From Haematococcus lacustris (Eukaryota > Chlorophyta > Chlorophyceae > Chlamydomonadales > Haematococcaceae): DNA of 64,000 nucleotides. Position numbers and translations under genes: made by a program. The notes under the pieces were generated by a model. It had not been told where the DNA came from, did not search any database, and saw only the letters and a list, made by a program, of their open reading frames with translations. The first letter of the stretch is position 1. Each line of letters opens with the position of its first letter. Positions 1 to 8,517 of the stretch are shown piece by piece. The stretch covers positions 1,571,611-1,635,610 of the forward strand of contig JASKMD010000002.1 in NCBI GenBank assembly GCA_030144725.1, read 5' to 3'.

Positions 1-480
1 GGCTCCCCCTCAGCGCCGGTCACGGCCACCCCCAACCAGCACGCCCCAGCAGGGGGTGGCATGGCGGGGTACGAGGGGGGGAGGGGGGGTCAGGGTAGCC
101 AGGCTCGGGAGCAGCCAGTTGGCCAGGCAGGCCAGGGCTCCCCCTCAGCGCCGGTCACGGCCACCCCCAACCAGCACGCCCCAGCAGGGGGTGGCATGGC
201 GGGGTACGAGGGGGAGAGGGGGGGTCAGGGTAGCCAGGCTCGGGAGCAGCCGGTTGGCCAGGCAGGCCAGGGCTCCCCCTCAGCGCCGGTCACGGCCACC
301 CCCAACCAGCACGCCCCAGCAGGGGGTGGCATGGCGGGGTACGAGGGGGGGAGGGGGGGTCAGGGTAGCCAGGCTCGGGAGCAGCCGGTTGGCCAGGCAG
401 GCCAGGGCTCCCCCTCAGCGCCGGTCACGGCCACCCCCAACCAGCACCCCCCAGCAGGGGGTAGCATGGCGGGGTACGAG
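1..480 (+). repeat. 135-bp tandem repeat inside LINE ORF1
   Basis: Units begin at positions 1, 136, 271 and 406, a period of 135 bp (45 codons). The reading frame is kept through all units and differences are only a few bases. The last unit fades out at about 480. Copies may continue upstream of the window. Confidence 0.95.
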
Positions 481-1800
481 TCGGGGAAGGAGTTCAAGGG
501 TGCCCTTGCGCAGCTACAACAGCGGACCATCCTTCTTGGGCACCCAAGAGTTCATGCCCCGTTGGCCTTCGTTCCTAGGACAGTTGGCAAGGAGACCAGC
601 GCTTTTGCTAGGATGGGCAGGAGGGCCAGTCAGTGGGTAGAGGGAAGGAATGGAGCAGCCTCGAGCACAGCCATGCGGGTGTTGGCGGGGACAGGGCAGC
701 TGGCGGAGGTTCCTGCAGTTGGGTTCTCTGAGTTTGCGGGCACTGATACCCCCGTTGACATGGATGTGGCTCATCTCCCTCCCGCACCTTCCACCGTGCT
801 CGGCTCCCCCACCCTGCGACCCTCTTTGGGAGGGCCCCCACCTCAACGGCCCATCGCCAAGGGCACAGCCGCCCTGCGGGTGGAGAGGTTTGTCCGGGGT
901 GCGGCAAGGACGCTCCAGGACCTGGTTGACCGGGCTCGCCGTCCCAGGGTTTCGTGTCAGCCAGCCCACGGAGCTGTTACAACGCAGCCCACCCCAGCCC
1001 CGCGACCTGCCCATCTTTGCCATCCCCCTGTTGCCATCAGTCCACCCACGGAGGCTCCTCAAGTGGTTAGATACGGGGTCATGGACTGTGACAGCTCAGA
1101 GGTCAGCGACCTTCCAACCTCCCCTCCCCGCGTCCGCTATGGGGTGCTCTCAGATTTGGAGTCCGAGGATGGTAGCATGGGGCATGAGCAGCACGCCGGG
1201 CAGGCCGGGCAGCGCCGTTGTCCCTCCCCTCTCCTGCCAGGGGCGCGCTCATCCGCAGGCCAGGGGACAGCTGGGTTCAGTGAGAGGAAGAGGTTTCGGC
1301 CAGCGCGTCAAAGGTCTAGGGTACCAGAGGTTTTAGCGGGGGATGGTCAGGGGGGAGGTCAAGGGGTCCAGCAGGGAGGCCTACAGGGGGACCAGCAGGG
1401 GGACCAGCTTGGGAGTAGGGAAGGGGGTGATCAGGGGGGTCAACAGGGGTGGCCGGGGTTGGGAGCAGGGTGGGTGGTGGGTCCAGGAGTGGGTCGGAGG
1501 GTTAGGGAGGCTCGGTCTGTCGGAGGTACGCCAGCGGGGCCAGTGGCGGTGACAGCAGTAGGCTTGGGCCAAGAGGCCGGCGTGGGGCACGAGTTAGGGC
1601 GGGAGCGGAGGTTGGTCCTTTACCTTCCCCTACCACCTCGCCCGCCTTTGGCTCTCCCGGGCATAGCCCGTCACGCCGTCCCCTCTCCCTGCCGTAAGAA
1701 AGCGGTGTGCGTCGAGACGCCGCTCCCACCCCCTCCTCCTCTTGGCTCGCTCTCTCGGTACAGTTCACGCGTAGCCCGCGCGGGGGCCCACCAAGTCTAG
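1..1800 (+). CDS. LINE ORF1 (5' partial), low-complexity gag-like protein
   Basis: The frame is open from base 1 to a TAG at 1798-1800, so the 5' end is missing. The N-terminal part consists of 45-residue repeats encoded by 135-bp tandem units. The rest is rich in Gly, Pro, Arg and Gln and shows no zinc knuckle or other domain I recognise. Its position directly before a LINE ORF2 is the main reason to call it ORF1, whose product in this class usually binds the element RNA. Its stop lies two bases before the ORF2 ATG (TAG CC ATG), which suggests termination-reinitiation. ATG codons inside the repeats, such as the one at 61, are not necessarily the true start. Confidence 0.7.
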   Translation, partial: GSPSAPVTATPNQHAPAGGGMAGYEGGRGGQGSQAREQPVGQAGQGSPSAPVTATPNQHAPAGGGMAGYEGERGGQGSQAREQPVGQAGQGSPSAPVTATPNQHAPAGGGMAGYEGGRGGQGSQAREQPVGQAGQGSPSAPVTATPNQHPPAGGSMAGYESGKEFKGALAQLQQRTILLGHPRVHAPLAFVPRTVGKETSAFARMGRRASQWVEGRNGAASSTAMRVLAGTGQLAEVPAVGFSEFAGTDTPVDMDVAHLPPAPSTVLGSPTLRPSLGGPPPQRPIAKGTAALRVERFVRGAARTLQDLVDRARRPRVSCQPAHGAVTTQPTPAPRPAHLCHPPVAISPPTEAPQVVRYGVMDCDSSEVSDLPTSPPRVRYGVLSDLESEDGSMGHEQHAGQAGQRRCPSPLLPGARSSAGQGTAGFSERKRFRPARQRSRVPEVLAGDGQGGGQGVQQGGLQGDQQGDQLGSREGGDQGGQQGWPGLGAGWVVGPGVGRRVREARSVGGTPAGPVAVTAVGLGQEAGVGHELGRERRLVLYLPLPPRPPLALPGIARHAVPSPCRKKAVCVETPLPPPPPLGSLSRYSSRVARAGAHQV

Positions 1801-1802
1801 CC

Positions 1803-4800
1803 ATGCAGCGTCCGGGTGTGGCTGCCAGTTTCCAGGCAGTCACCCTCAACGTCAGGGGCCTTGCCCAGCCTCACAAGCTCCAGGCCCTGCTGGATTGGGC
1901 TGCCAGTAGCACCGCACAAGTTTTCTTCCTTCAGGAGTGCCACCAGGCGGAGTGCCTTTGGCAGTGGGCGGAGGCAGCCACAGGGGCCAAGCCGGGGTGG
2001 CGGGGCCAATGGTTCTACAGCCCAGGCACCGGCCACTCCAAGGGCTGCCTGGTCCTAGTCAAGCCCTCCACCATCTTGCTCAGCTGCACACAGGTGCAGT
2101 TGCAGGTAGACGGGGCACAGGGGAGGGTGGTGAGGGTAGATGCAGAGTTAGCGGGCAAGCCAGCCTCGCTAGTGTGTGTGTACGCCCCAGCCCAGCCAGC
2201 ACAGCGGGCTGCTTTCTTCGGGGCCTGCCTGCCAGCTTGCCTCCCTCACGCCACAGAGCGCCGCATGCTCATCATGGGTGGGGATTTCAACTGCATCCTC
2301 TCCCCGGACGACAAGGTGGGCACACCCGTGGGGGCGACCAGTCAGCACGCGGAGGACTGGGTGGGTAGCAGGGGTGTAGGGGCGGAGCAGCTGGAGCGGT
2401 TGGTGGAGGAGAGGGGCTTGGTGGATGCCTGGCGCCGTATGCGCCCCACCTCCCGCGACCTCACGCACCTCAGCAACCGCTGGCAGACAGGGGCCCGCCT
2501 TGACCGCTGGTATGTCTCAGCCTCTGCGGCGGAGTGGCAGTTGGACAGCTCCATTCAGGGCCTCAAGCCGGTCTCCACCGATCACTTCCCAGTGTCCGTG
2601 GTCATGTACCCTCCAGATCTGCCTCTCACAGCCCGAGCCCCGTGGCAGCTGCACCCCGCCCACCTTGATAACCCAGCCCTGCTCGACGGCCTGACGGGCT
2701 TCCTGAGTCTGGAAGCCACTCACCACGCAGCCCAGCTTGCCAGCTCCCAGGGGCCGCAGCGGCGTGACGTCGATCGGGCTAGGTGGGCGCTCGTGAAGCA
2801 AGGCCTCGCTCTCCATGCCCAGCGCTTCCTCAGAGCGCAAAGCAGGGAGCAGCGGGATCTACAACACCGCAGGGAGAAGGCAGCCACCGCAGCGAGGGCT
2901 CATGTGGTGTCACAGCTACGCCGTGCGGGACAGCCCGGAGACGCAGACCTGCGTGCGGCGGTGCAGCTGGGGGAGGTAGCAGCTCTGGCGGGGGTGCAGG
3001 ACAGGGAGCAGGGGGCGACGCGCTCTATGCAAGCCAGTGCAGTCCTGGACCAGTGCTATGGAGATCGCTCCTCTTTCTACTTCTACCACCGCGACCAGCC
3101 GGCGCACACCCCTACTCTCATCACCTCCCTGCAGCTCCCCACCCAGCCGGGCCAGGTAGCAGACCTCTCCAGCCCTGCAGGTGTCCTGGCAGCCTGCCGT
3201 GTCTTCGAGCAGCACTTCTCGGCTTCCTCTCCCACAGGGGTGTACGCCGCCAAACCGGTTAACCCAGCAGCTCGGGCCACCCTACTCGCCAGCCTCACCT
3301 CTCGCCTCACCCCCGCCCAAGCGAACAGCTGTGAGGGCCCCGGCACAGACCCCATGCTGTCAGCGGAGGAGTTGGGCCATGCGTTGCAGGGGTGCGCCCA
3401 CAGCAAGGCCCCTGGCAAGGACGGCCTCCCTATGGAGGTGTACGACCGGCTGTGGCCCCAGCTGGTGGGCCCGATGCGGGCCATGTTGAGGGAGGCTCTG
3501 GCAGATACCACCGACCCCGCCCCTCTGGCCGAGTTCCTCACCGGCGTCATCACGCTAGTGCCCAAGTCTGGCAAGCCGAGGGACCAGGTGGCCGGGTACC
3601 GCCCCATCACGCTTCTCAACTGCGATGTGCGGTTGGTGGCCAGGGCGCTGGAGGACCGGCTGCAACAGCCACTGGACCTGCTAGTGCCCCTCTCCCAGTC
3701 GGCCTTCATCCTTGGGAGGGACATCAGCGACAACGTGCAGTTCCACCTCAGCCTCCTAGAGTACCTGCAGCAGCGTGGGAGCCCAGCCTGGCTCTTGCTC
3801 CTGGACCTGGCAGGGGCCTACGACAACGTGTCTTGGGGATTGCTCCAGGACACCATGGAGGCCATGGGGTTCCGCCAGGACGGGCATGTGCGGTGGGCCC
3901 AGCTGTTGCACCGGGGGGCCAGCAGTCAGGTGCTGGTTAACGGTCGTCTCACCGACAGCTTCCCCCTAGCCTCAGGGCTGCTCCAGGGCAGTGGGGCTTC
4001 CCCGCTGTACTGGTGCATCGCGCTCCAGCCCCTAGTCAGCTACCTCAGCTCCCTCCAGTTGGCAGGCCGCATCAACACGCCCACCATCCCCCACAGCCCT
4101 CTTTCCATGTGCCAGCCCACCCTCCTTCCAGTCCTCCCCTCCAAGGAGTTTGCAGACGACCTCACCATCGCTGTGCTGGACAGGGTCAGGGACGGGGCGG
4201 TGGTGTTGGAGGCTCTGGGCCTGTTCCGGGCCGCGGGGGGGCCAGCCCTCAGCGTAGCCAAGAGCTCAGCGCTCCCTTGTGGTCAGCCGGCAGAGGTCTC
4301 GGCAGCGGGGCAGGAGGGGTGCAGAGCAAGGGCGGGCAGCCAAGGGGGGGAGAGCGCAGGGGAGGGCGACGCTGGGGGGGCCAGCTCAGGGGAGGGCAGG
4401 GTCGCTAGTTGGGGGGGGGGCAGGGGGGAGGGTGGGACGGGGGCAGGCAGGGCTCAGAGGGACAAGAGCGGGACGGTGAGCTTAGAGAGGGGCAGAGGCA
4501 CAGGAGCGGGGCATGGCAGAGGGGCTGGCAGCAGCAAGGACGGAGGAGGAGAGAGGCTGGGCGAGGGAGGTCAGCAACACAGGTCGCTCAGGCAGGTGCC
4601 CCCTTCCTCAACAGTTGCTGCCACCCCTACCCAGCTTGCCCCAGCAGAGGGGGGCAGGACTGAGGTGGAGGGGGGAGGTGGCGGGGCAGGGGGAGAGGGG
4701 GTGGCTAGGAGCACAGGGCAGGGCCGGGACGAGGGCGGGGCGGAGCGGGGGGGCCAGGGCTGGGAGGGCCAGGGGGCGGGTGAGGGAGAGGGTGGTGCAG

Positions 4801-7496
4801 GGCCAGGGACCGGGGCTGGAGCCGTGACCATCCCCCCGGCGCCACAGGGCGTTCCCGTCCGTCACTTGGGGGTGCCTCTCGGTGCAGCTAGCTACTCCGC
4901 CATGAGCGAGGCTGCCTTTGGAGGGGCAGCAGCAGCCATGGTGGCCGCCTCCCTTCCCTGGCGACCGCAAGGTCTTAACCTGCTGGGTCGGGTGCAAGTG
5001 GCGCAGCAATGCCTGGCTTCAAAGGCCATTTACCAGATGGCGTTCGTGCAACCCCTGGCTGCAGCCGGAGTGGCGATGGGCAAGGCGGTCAAGCGCTTTG
5101 TGGCAGCCTCGGACCTGCCCCAGGAGCGTAGCCCCAACATGGCCTGCCTCTACCCCAACGACGCAGCTTGTGTGATGCCCCGACGGGAGGGTGGACTGGG
5201 GTTGCCAGACCTGGAGATCACCAGCACCGCCATGCTAGCCAAAACTGTGGCCCAGCTCTTCTCGCCGAGAGTCCGGGATTGGCAGCCCTTGTTGCACAGC
5301 CTGCTCGCCGACCCCCAGCACAGCCTCAGCACCTGGGTAGTCACGGACCCCACAGCCTCCCCTGTGCCCAACCTCAGCCCCCGCCTACAGGCCCACGTCA
5401 CAGCCATTGCACAGCTCAAGCTCCACCGCGTAGTGGCCCCGGCCGCCCAATCTCACTTCTCGGTGCTGGCGGAGCCGCTGCGCTTCAACGCCCTGGTCAG
5501 ACTGCGGGGCAGGCCTTACAGTGACCCCCTAGCAGTTGAGGCCCTGCGCTGGACCCACGTACGGCACGTGCGCGAGGCCCTCCATCGACCCCGCTCCGCC
5601 TTCGCCTCAGATGAGCAGCAGGCAGCCGTGAGGTGGGAGGCTGACATGGTGCGGGCTACCCTGCCGGAGCCGTGGCAACAGGTGGTGGATGGTCGGCAGC
5701 TCCCAGCACCGGAGTGGGAGTGTGCGTGGGGCGGGATGGGCTTCCTTGTGCGGCGCGTTCCCTCTCAGCGGCCGACCCACTGGGTGTCACCTAGCGGTAG
5801 GCTGATGGCTCTGGACGCTCAAGGGCAGGGTCCTTTGGGGGCTCTAGGGGTTCATCCCGGGGTGGAGTGGCAGGCTGCAGCAGTGGTGCTCCTGGACAAG
5901 CCCAGCTATCGGCTGTCCCTTGAGGAGCGTGCGGCCCACATGCGGCCGCTCCCGGAGCAGCGGGGGGGGGCAGTTGCCCTTGCAGCGTTGGAGCCTAGGG
6001 GGGGGCAGGTGGGGGACGAGGGTGTGGGTAGGGACAACGGGCAGTCAACGGGAGGGGGGAGGGCACAGGGCTTTGGGCACAGTAGGGGTCGGGGCAGGGG
6101 TCGTGGGAGGGCTGGGAATCGCAGCGGGGAAGGGGGGGCAGGCTCAGCGGGCAGGGAGGCTCCCCCCTCCTGGCCTAGGGAGGAGTGGCTGCTCGGCCCT
6201 TGGTCCCAAGTGCAGCTGGACCCTCAGGTTTGGGGCATGGGCAACACCTCCCTCCTGGTGCTCACCGTCAAGGCAGCACGGTTGCGCCTCACGCAGCTAC
6301 AGCGGGCCCGCGTCGACCCCACCTATCCTGCTAGTGGGGGCCTATGGCCAGCCCTTTGGGGACCACGCCCGCTGCCGGGGGCTGAGCCAGCTCAAGTGCT
6401 AGCCACCGCGGGAGCTGGCCTTCGGTCCCTGGAGCAGCGCTGGCTAGATAGCGCCACCCTCCTGGCAGCGCAGCGGGCAGCGGGGGAGCGGGAGCAGCAG
6501 GGCAGGGATGTAGAGGAGCTGCTCCCGGAGGAAGTGCAGGGCAGCCAGACACCGCGGTGGCGTGCCACCAACGCTAGACCTCCTCCGCGGCCCACCCCGG
6601 AGCTCAGGGCGGTGCAACGGGCACAGCGGCAGCTCGACGCTCAGCTCCAACGGGGAAGGGGGGGCAGGCACGGCGGCAACAGGCGGGCAGGCGCGATGCC
6701 AGCTGCCGGGCATGGAGCTCTGGCTGGCATGATAGACGAACTAGCCCGCTCAGCCCAAGCCGGCCAGCCTTGCCTAGAGGTGTGGCAGGAGCTGCTGGAC
6801 CCCACCCTCCGCCGGGAGCATGTCATTGTGGCGTGGCGGGTGCTGCACGGGAGCCTCATGGTGGGGGCCATGTGGGGCCACATCCTGAAAGAAGCTGCGG
6901 CCCCTGCTTCTTCAGCCTGTCGCCTTTGCCAGTTGGGACCCCTGGAGACACTCACCCATGCCTTTCTTACCTGTCCCTCCGTGGCTCCCGCTTGGGAGTG
7001 GGTGCTGGACGTGTACGGCCGCCTCACAGGCACCCGCCCTCCCTCAAGCGACGCTCTCCTGCTCCTCAGCGGGCGCCCTACGCTCAACGAGGCTGGCCCC
7101 TTTCAGCCCCCCGATGCCCACCTGTGGCTGCGCCTACGCGTGGCCTACTTGGGGTCGGTGTGGCGCATCCGGAGCTTGGGCCCAGCCGCAGCGCTTCAGC
7201 CACAGTCGCTCGCCCATCGGGTGGCGCAGGGAGTCATCTTCACCCTATCGTCGGCGGTGCAGCGGGACTGGTACCGGGTGGGTAGGGACATCCGGGTGGG
7301 GCTGGGCGGCGCCGTCCCGTCCACGTGGTTCAAGGGGAGAGACCCGCGGCTGGATGAGAGGAAGTTTGCGAGCCTGTGGCCTGCAGCGTCGGGAGGGTGG
7401 TTCCAGCGGCAACAGGGGGAGCTGGTTGTGCGCCTGTCGTTGCAGTGGCCTGTGCCCGCCCCCCCCATCCTAGGCGCCGCAGCGGAGCCCGGCTAG
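1803..7496 (+). CDS. LINE ORF2: endonuclease / reverse transcriptase
   Basis: This is the replicase of a non-LTR retrotransposon. The start is the ATG at 1803; the frame is open upstream but has no earlier ATG. The N-terminal endonuclease shows TLNVRGL, FLQECH, GGDFNC (about 2278-2295), a LDRW motif and STDHFP. The reverse transcriptase shows PKSGKPRD, YRPITLL, motif A DLAGAYDNV (about 3808), motif B LLQGSGASPLYW, motif C FADD (about 4150) and the thumb-entry motif HLGVPLG (about 4864). A Gly/Arg/Ser-rich insertion of about 180 codons (4290-4840) separates motif C from HLGVPLG, and another lies near 5990-6170. A C-terminal CX2CX9HX4C motif (about 6920-6975) resembles zf-RVT of plant LINEs. 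The frame has no internal stop. Confidence 0.95.
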   Translation: MQRPGVAASFQAVTLNVRGLAQPHKLQALLDWAASSTAQVFFLQECHQAECLWQWAEAATGAKPGWRGQWFYSPGTGHSKGCLVLVKPSTILLSCTQVQLQVDGAQGRVVRVDAELAGKPASLVCVYAPAQPAQRAAFFGACLPACLPHATERRMLIMGGDFNCILSPDDKVGTPVGATSQHAEDWVGSRGVGAEQLERLVEERGLVDAWRRMRPTSRDLTHLSNRWQTGARLDRWYVSASAAEWQLDSSIQGLKPVSTDHFPVSVVMYPPDLPLTARAPWQLHPAHLDNPALLDGLTGFLSLEATHHAAQLASSQGPQRRDVDRARWALVKQGLALHAQRFLRAQSREQRDLQHRREKAATAARAHVVSQLRRAGQPGDADLRAAVQLGEVAALAGVQDREQGATRSMQASAVLDQCYGDRSSFYFYHRDQPAHTPTLITSLQLPTQPGQVADLSSPAGVLAACRVFEQHFSASSPTGVYAAKPVNPAARATLLASLTSRLTPAQANSCEGPGTDPMLSAEELGHALQGCAHSKAPGKDGLPMEVYDRLWPQLVGPMRAMLREALADTTDPAPLAEFLTGVITLVPKSGKPRDQVAGYRPITLLNCDVRLVARALEDRLQQPLDLLVPLSQSAFILGRDISDNVQFHLSLLEYLQQRGSPAWLLLLDLAGAYDNVSWGLLQDTMEAMGFRQDGHVRWAQLLHRGASSQVLVNGRLTDSFPLASGLLQGSGASPLYWCIALQPLVSYLSSLQLAGRINTPTIPHSPLSMCQPTLLPVLPSKEFADDLTIAVLDRVRDGAVVLEALGLFRAAGGPALSVAKSSALPCGQPAEVSAAGQEGCRARAGSQGGESAGEGDAGGASSGEGRVASWGGGRGEGGTGAGRAQRDKSGTVSLERGRGTGAGHGRGAGSSKDGGGERLGEGGQQHRSLRQVPPSSTVAATPTQLAPAEGGRTEVEGGGGGAGGEGVARSTGQGRDEGGAERGGQGWEGQGAGEGEGGAGPGTGAGAVTIPPAPQGVPVRHLGVPLGAASYSAMSEAAFGGAAAAMVAASLPWRPQGLNLLGRVQVAQQCLASKAIYQMAFVQPLAAAGVAMGKAVKRFVAASDLPQERSPNMACLYPNDAACVMPRREGGLGLPDLEITSTAMLAKTVAQLFSPRVRDWQPLLHSLLADPQHSLSTWVVTDPTASPVPNLSPRLQAHVTAIAQLKLHRVVAPAAQSHFSVLAEPLRFNALVRLRGRPYSDPLAVEALRWTHVRHVREALHRPRSAFASDEQQAAVRWEADMVRATLPEPWQQVVDGRQLPAPEWECAWGGMGFLVRRVPSQRPTHWVSPSGRLMALDAQGQGPLGALGVHPGVEWQAAAVVLLDKPSYRLSLEERAAHMRPLPEQRGGAVALAALEPRGGQVGDEGVGRDNGQSTGGGRAQGFGHSRGRGRGRGRAGNRSGEGGAGSAGREAPPSWPREEWLLGPWSQVQLDPQVWGMGNTSLLVLTVKAARLRLTQLQRARVDPTYPASGGLWPALWGPRPLPGAEPAQVLATAGAGLRSLEQRWLDSATLLAAQRAAGEREQQGRDVEELLPEEVQGSQTPRWRATNARPPPRPTPELRAVQRAQRQLDAQLQRGRGGRHGGNRRAGAMPAAGHGALAGMIDELARSAQAGQPCLEVWQELLDPTLRREHVIVAWRVLHGSLMVGAMWGHILKEAAAPASSACRLCQLGPLETLTHAFLTCPSVAPAWEWVLDVYGRLTGTRPPSSDALLLLSGRPTLNEAGPFQPPDAHLWLRLRVAYLGSVWRIRSLGPAAALQPQSLAHRVAQGVIFTLSSAVQRDWYRVGRDIRVGLGGAVPSTWFKGRDPRLDERKFASLWPAASGGWFQRQQGELVVRLSLQWPVPAPPILGAAAEPG

Positions 7497-7924
7497 GGGC
7501 TGTCCGTACGGGGGGTTAGGGTATGGGAGTGGGAGCAGTGCCTTTTTCTTGTTTAGGCTGGGCAGTTTAGAGCGCTGGGGTGGTTGGGTTGGGGATGGGA
7601 GGGAAAGGGAAGAGGGGCGCTGTTTTTTGCCCCTTGGGTAGCTAGGGGGAGCTCTCGCGGGTGGGGGTTGCCCTCGCGGGTGGGGTTTCTTCTGGGGCTG
7701 GGTCGGGTGAGTGGGTCGTTTTCTCGTCAGCGTGTAGTAGGAGGGCTGGTGTCTTTTGGGGGCCTTCTAGTCTTCGACTCCTGTCTTGTGTGGTCTTATC
7801 GCTTGGTTTTGCCTGCTTTTCTCTCCTCTGACGGATTCCTCTCCTAAACTCTCACCTAGTGCGGTATTGGTATCCTTCTCTTCCTCTGTAACTCTCCTCC
7901 TCAAAAAAAAAAAAAAAAAAAAAA

Positions 7925-8517
7925 TGTGGGGCGCCTTCCTAGTCGCGGTGCTGGTGACGGTGAAAGGTCACAGTGAGCAGGCAATGCTCGGCAGCCTGCT
8001 GATCGGTCTTACGACGCGCAGCTTCGTTACAAATGCAGACATCCTGAAGTGATGGACGGGGTCAGGGTGCTGTTGGGTTCAAACAAACTCGGGCGTTCAC
8101 CTTTGAGGGTCCTCCCCCATTTGTTGTGCACGTGGACATCGCTAGTCACAATGAGAGCATGTCAACAAAAAGCACGGGAGCGGAAGATATCTGCAGAATC
8201 ACTACGACGCAGTGTGCTAAACCCACATGCGCGACATCTTCACACGTGGCTCTCCATCGCTGGTAACTGGTACCTAGGCGCTGTGTCAGACATAGTAGGT
8301 GTGTTCGGAAGGATACGAGCAAATCGAGGGATGTGAGTATGAAGTCAGGTACAGACTGTATGGTCGTGACCTGTGCTGAGGCTCTCCAGAGGGGGGCCTT
8401 CCATACAATGCGATGCGCACGATAGCGATCACCGCGGTTACATGGGGTGACTACCTTTGAAAAGGTTATTGTGTGACACGGCCTCGATTCGCACAAGAGA
8501 GTATAACAGGTTGCGTT
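7925..8517. other. Intergenic; probable 5' region of the hydrolase gene
   Basis: Between the LINE poly-A tail and the first ATG of the hydrolase gene there is no ORF with recognisable similarity. Composition is less GC-biased than in the LINE. A promoter and 5' UTR presumably lie here, but no TATA box or other element could be identified with confidence. Confidence 0.4.

Larger units (their letters stand above)
1..7924 (+). mobile_element. L1-type non-LTR retrotransposon (LINE), 5' end outside window
   Basis: Two consecutive ORFs are followed by an untranslated stretch (7497-7902) and an uninterrupted run of 22 A at 7903-7924, the 3' organisation of L1-clade LINEs. ORF2 carries an APE-type endonuclease, a reverse transcriptase and a C-terminal CCHC-like motif. 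The element starts before base 1, so neither its full length nor its target-site duplication can be read. Both ORFs are open, so it may be a young copy. Clade is assigned from domain order and motifs, not from a tree. Confidence 0.93.
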
